DNA of 64,000 nucleotides, from NCBI GenBank assembly GCA_944381085.1, contig CALWJX010000003.1:1-64000 (forward strand). The letters run 5' to 3'. The translations under genes were made by a program, and so were the position numbers. The DNA comes from an uncultured Clostridia bacterium (GTDB taxonomy: Bacteria > Bacillota > Clostridia > Oscillospirales > CAG-272). Position 1 is the stretch's first letter; each line of letters opens with the position of its first letter. Positions 62,648 through 64,000 of this stretch are shown piece by piece. The notes under the pieces were generated by a model. The model was not told the origin of the DNA and made no database searches. It saw only the letters and a list, made by a program, of their open reading frames with translations.

Positions 62648-64000
62648 ATGAAACTTACCGCAAACACAGAGCCCGAAAAAGAAGAAAGCTCAGAATCTCA
62701 AAAAGAAAACCCGCATAGAACAAATTCCGTAAACGCAAACGCGCAAAACGTCAAAGAGGCAAAAGCCAAAGCATTAAATCCCATTCCCGCGCAGCCGTCC
62801 AGCAATATTTCAGCGGACGCCAATGAAATATACGTCAAAGCAAACCGGAGCGCGGACGGTTTGCCCAAAATAAAATTAACCGTAAGCGAAAAAGCGGAAA
62901 AGTCCCTGAGAGGAGGACACGTCTGGGTTTACCGCGACGAGATCAAAGACATCTGCGGCGATTTCGAAAACGGAGACATCGCGGACGTATATTCGCAGAA
63001 TGCCAAATATCTCGGCTCAGGATTTCTCAATCTCAATTCAAAAATCGCGGTCCGTATCATTTCAAAAAACCGAAATGATCGCTTTACACCGGAATTCTGG
63101 AAAAGGCGAATAAGATATTCGGTTTCTTACCGGAAAGCGGTAATGAACGATGAGGATTTTAAATGCTGCCGGCTGATTTTCGGAGAAGCGGACACGTTTC
63201 CGGGGCTTGTCGTCGACCGTTACAACGATATACTGTCGGTTCAGGCGGCGTCTCTGGGAATAGAAAAAATAAAGGACATAATATTCCCCGCCCTCATAAA
63301 CGTGCTCGGAGACGAATTCGGAGTGCACATCAGGGCAATCTATGAGCGCAACGACCTTAATATCAGAACGCTTGAGGGAATGAAAGAATACAAATCATTT
63401 TACGCTTTTCCGTCATCCGAAAAAGCCCCCGCGAACTACCCGGACGGCATAACCATCATAAAAGAAAACAACATTATGTACGAGGTGGACTATATAAACG
63501 GGCAGAAAACCGGATTTTTTCTGGACCAGAAATACAACCGGGCTGCCATACAGAACATAGCAAGGGACAAGCAGGTGCTTGATTGTTTTACTCACACCGG
63601 TTCATTCGGGCTCAACGCCGCTTTCGCGGGCGCCGAGCATGTAACAAGCGTGGATATATCGGCAAGCGCGCTGGAAACCGCGCGAAAAAACGCCGCGTTA
63701 AATCATCTTGAAGATAAAATAACATATGTACAGTCGGACGTATTTGATTTTCTCGATAATTTAATCAAAAACAAAGAAAGCAGGTACAATTTTGTAATAC
63801 TCGACCCTCCTCCCTTCGCAAAAAGCAGAAGTATTTTGAGAAACGCGATCAAAGGCTATCGGGAATTAAACCGGAAAGCCATGCAGATACTGCCCAGAGG
63901 CGGATATCTCGCCACCTGCTCATGCTCGCATTTCATGACAGATGCATATTTCAGACAAATGCTGCATAATGCCGCGTCCGACGCGAGTGTTTCCCTGCGT
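62648..64000 (+). CDS. RlmI-like class I rRNA methyltransferase, 3' end beyond the window
   Basis: There are 451 codons to the window edge with no stop, so the gene is cut by the boundary. After a low-complexity N-terminal extension of about 70 residues (rich in Glu, Asn, Ala and Lys), a PUA domain begins (LTVSEKAEKSLRGGHVWVYR). A substrate region (FGEADTFPGLVVDRYND) and the Rossmann methyltransferase follow: GQKTGFFLDQK, VLDCFTHTGSFGLNAA, the acidic SVDIS, and the catalytic loop FVILDPPPFAKS. RlmI methylates C5 of a 23S rRNA cytidine; specificity here is inferred from family only. Confidence 0.92.
   Translation, partial: MKLTANTEPEKEESSESQKENPHRTNSVNANAQNVKEAKAKALNPIPAQPSSNISADANEIYVKANRSADGLPKIKLTVSEKAEKSLRGGHVWVYRDEIKDICGDFENGDIADVYSQNAKYLGSGFLNLNSKIAVRIISKNRNDRFTPEFWKRRIRYSVSYRKAVMNDEDFKCCRLIFGEADTFPGLVVDRYNDILSVQAASLGIEKIKDIIFPALINVLGDEFGVHIRAIYERNDLNIRTLEGMKEYKSFYAFPSSEKAPANYPDGITIIKENNIMYEVDYINGQKTGFFLDQKYNRAAIQNIARDKQVLDCFTHTGSFGLNAAFAGAEHVTSVDISASALETARKNAALNHLEDKITYVQSDVFDFLDNLIKNKESRYNFVILDPPPFAKSRSILRNAIKGYRELNRKAMQILPRGGYLATCSCSHFMTDAYFRQMLHNAASDASVSLR

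Overview
The window is chromosomal DNA of an anaerobic, low-to-medium GC Firmicute of class Clostridia, most likely from the Oscillospiraceae/Ruminococcaceae side. The evidence is the gene order (rnc, radical SAM, smc, ftsY; rdgB, yhbY, nadD, yqeK, rsfS; scpA, scpB, ytfJ, a D-Ala-D-Ala carboxypeptidase, an RsuA-type pseudouridine synthase), the GerW/YtfJ sporulation-associated protein, strong GGAGG ribosome binding sites, and textbook TTGACA-17-TATAAT promoters on both strands. This placement is inferred from gene content. No rRNA, tRNA or CRISPR array was recognised.

Layout: 1-3.75 kb is accessory. It holds a tandem palindromic repeat array, a LysR regulator, and two divergent paralogous regulators with C-terminal ArsR-type winged helices; the second is translationally coupled to a 39-residue ORF. 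From 9.85 to 3.9 kb (minus strand) a single strong promoter reads an InlB-repeat/DUF6273-like lipoprotein, a beta-propeller-like lipoprotein, an ABC ATPase and a large ABC-2 permease. A monocistronic GH99-like protein with a CBM9-like C-terminus follows (12.4-10.3 kb), then a short plus-strand RNHCP-ruvX-membrane protein set (12.6-14.4 kb).

From 33.5 down to 14.7 kb lies a long minus-strand housekeeping block: infC-rpmI-rplT, trmH-type methyltransferase, dprA, topA, trmFO, plsX, rnc, radical SAM, smc, ftsY, a small membrane protein, rdgB-yhbY-nadD-yqeK-rsfS. infC appears to start at an AUA codon. Between 33.7 and 34.8 kb are a possible transposase scrap, a small membrane-anchored hypothetical and a probably decayed membrane gene.

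From 35.6 to 47.4 kb the plus strand carries lon, engB, lysA, a site-2 protease, scpA-scpB, a DUF2953-like protein, ytfJ, a D-Ala-D-Ala carboxypeptidase, a DUF3784-like protein, a second copy of the palindromic repeat array (inverted relative to the first), an RsuA-family pseudouridine synthase and a GNAT-like protein.

From 61.6 down to 47.8 kb (minus strand) lies the most striking region: a tightly spaced seven-gene operon with a 1,139-residue solute-binding protein fused to duplicated beta-sandwich modules, two MalF/MalG-type permease pairs, a signal-peptide NHL/TPR/YIP1 membrane protein and a 1,416-residue exported DUF5696-like protein. It has no ATPase and is preceded by a GC-rich leader of about 430 nt. 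The window ends inside an rlmI-like methyltransferase gene on the plus strand.
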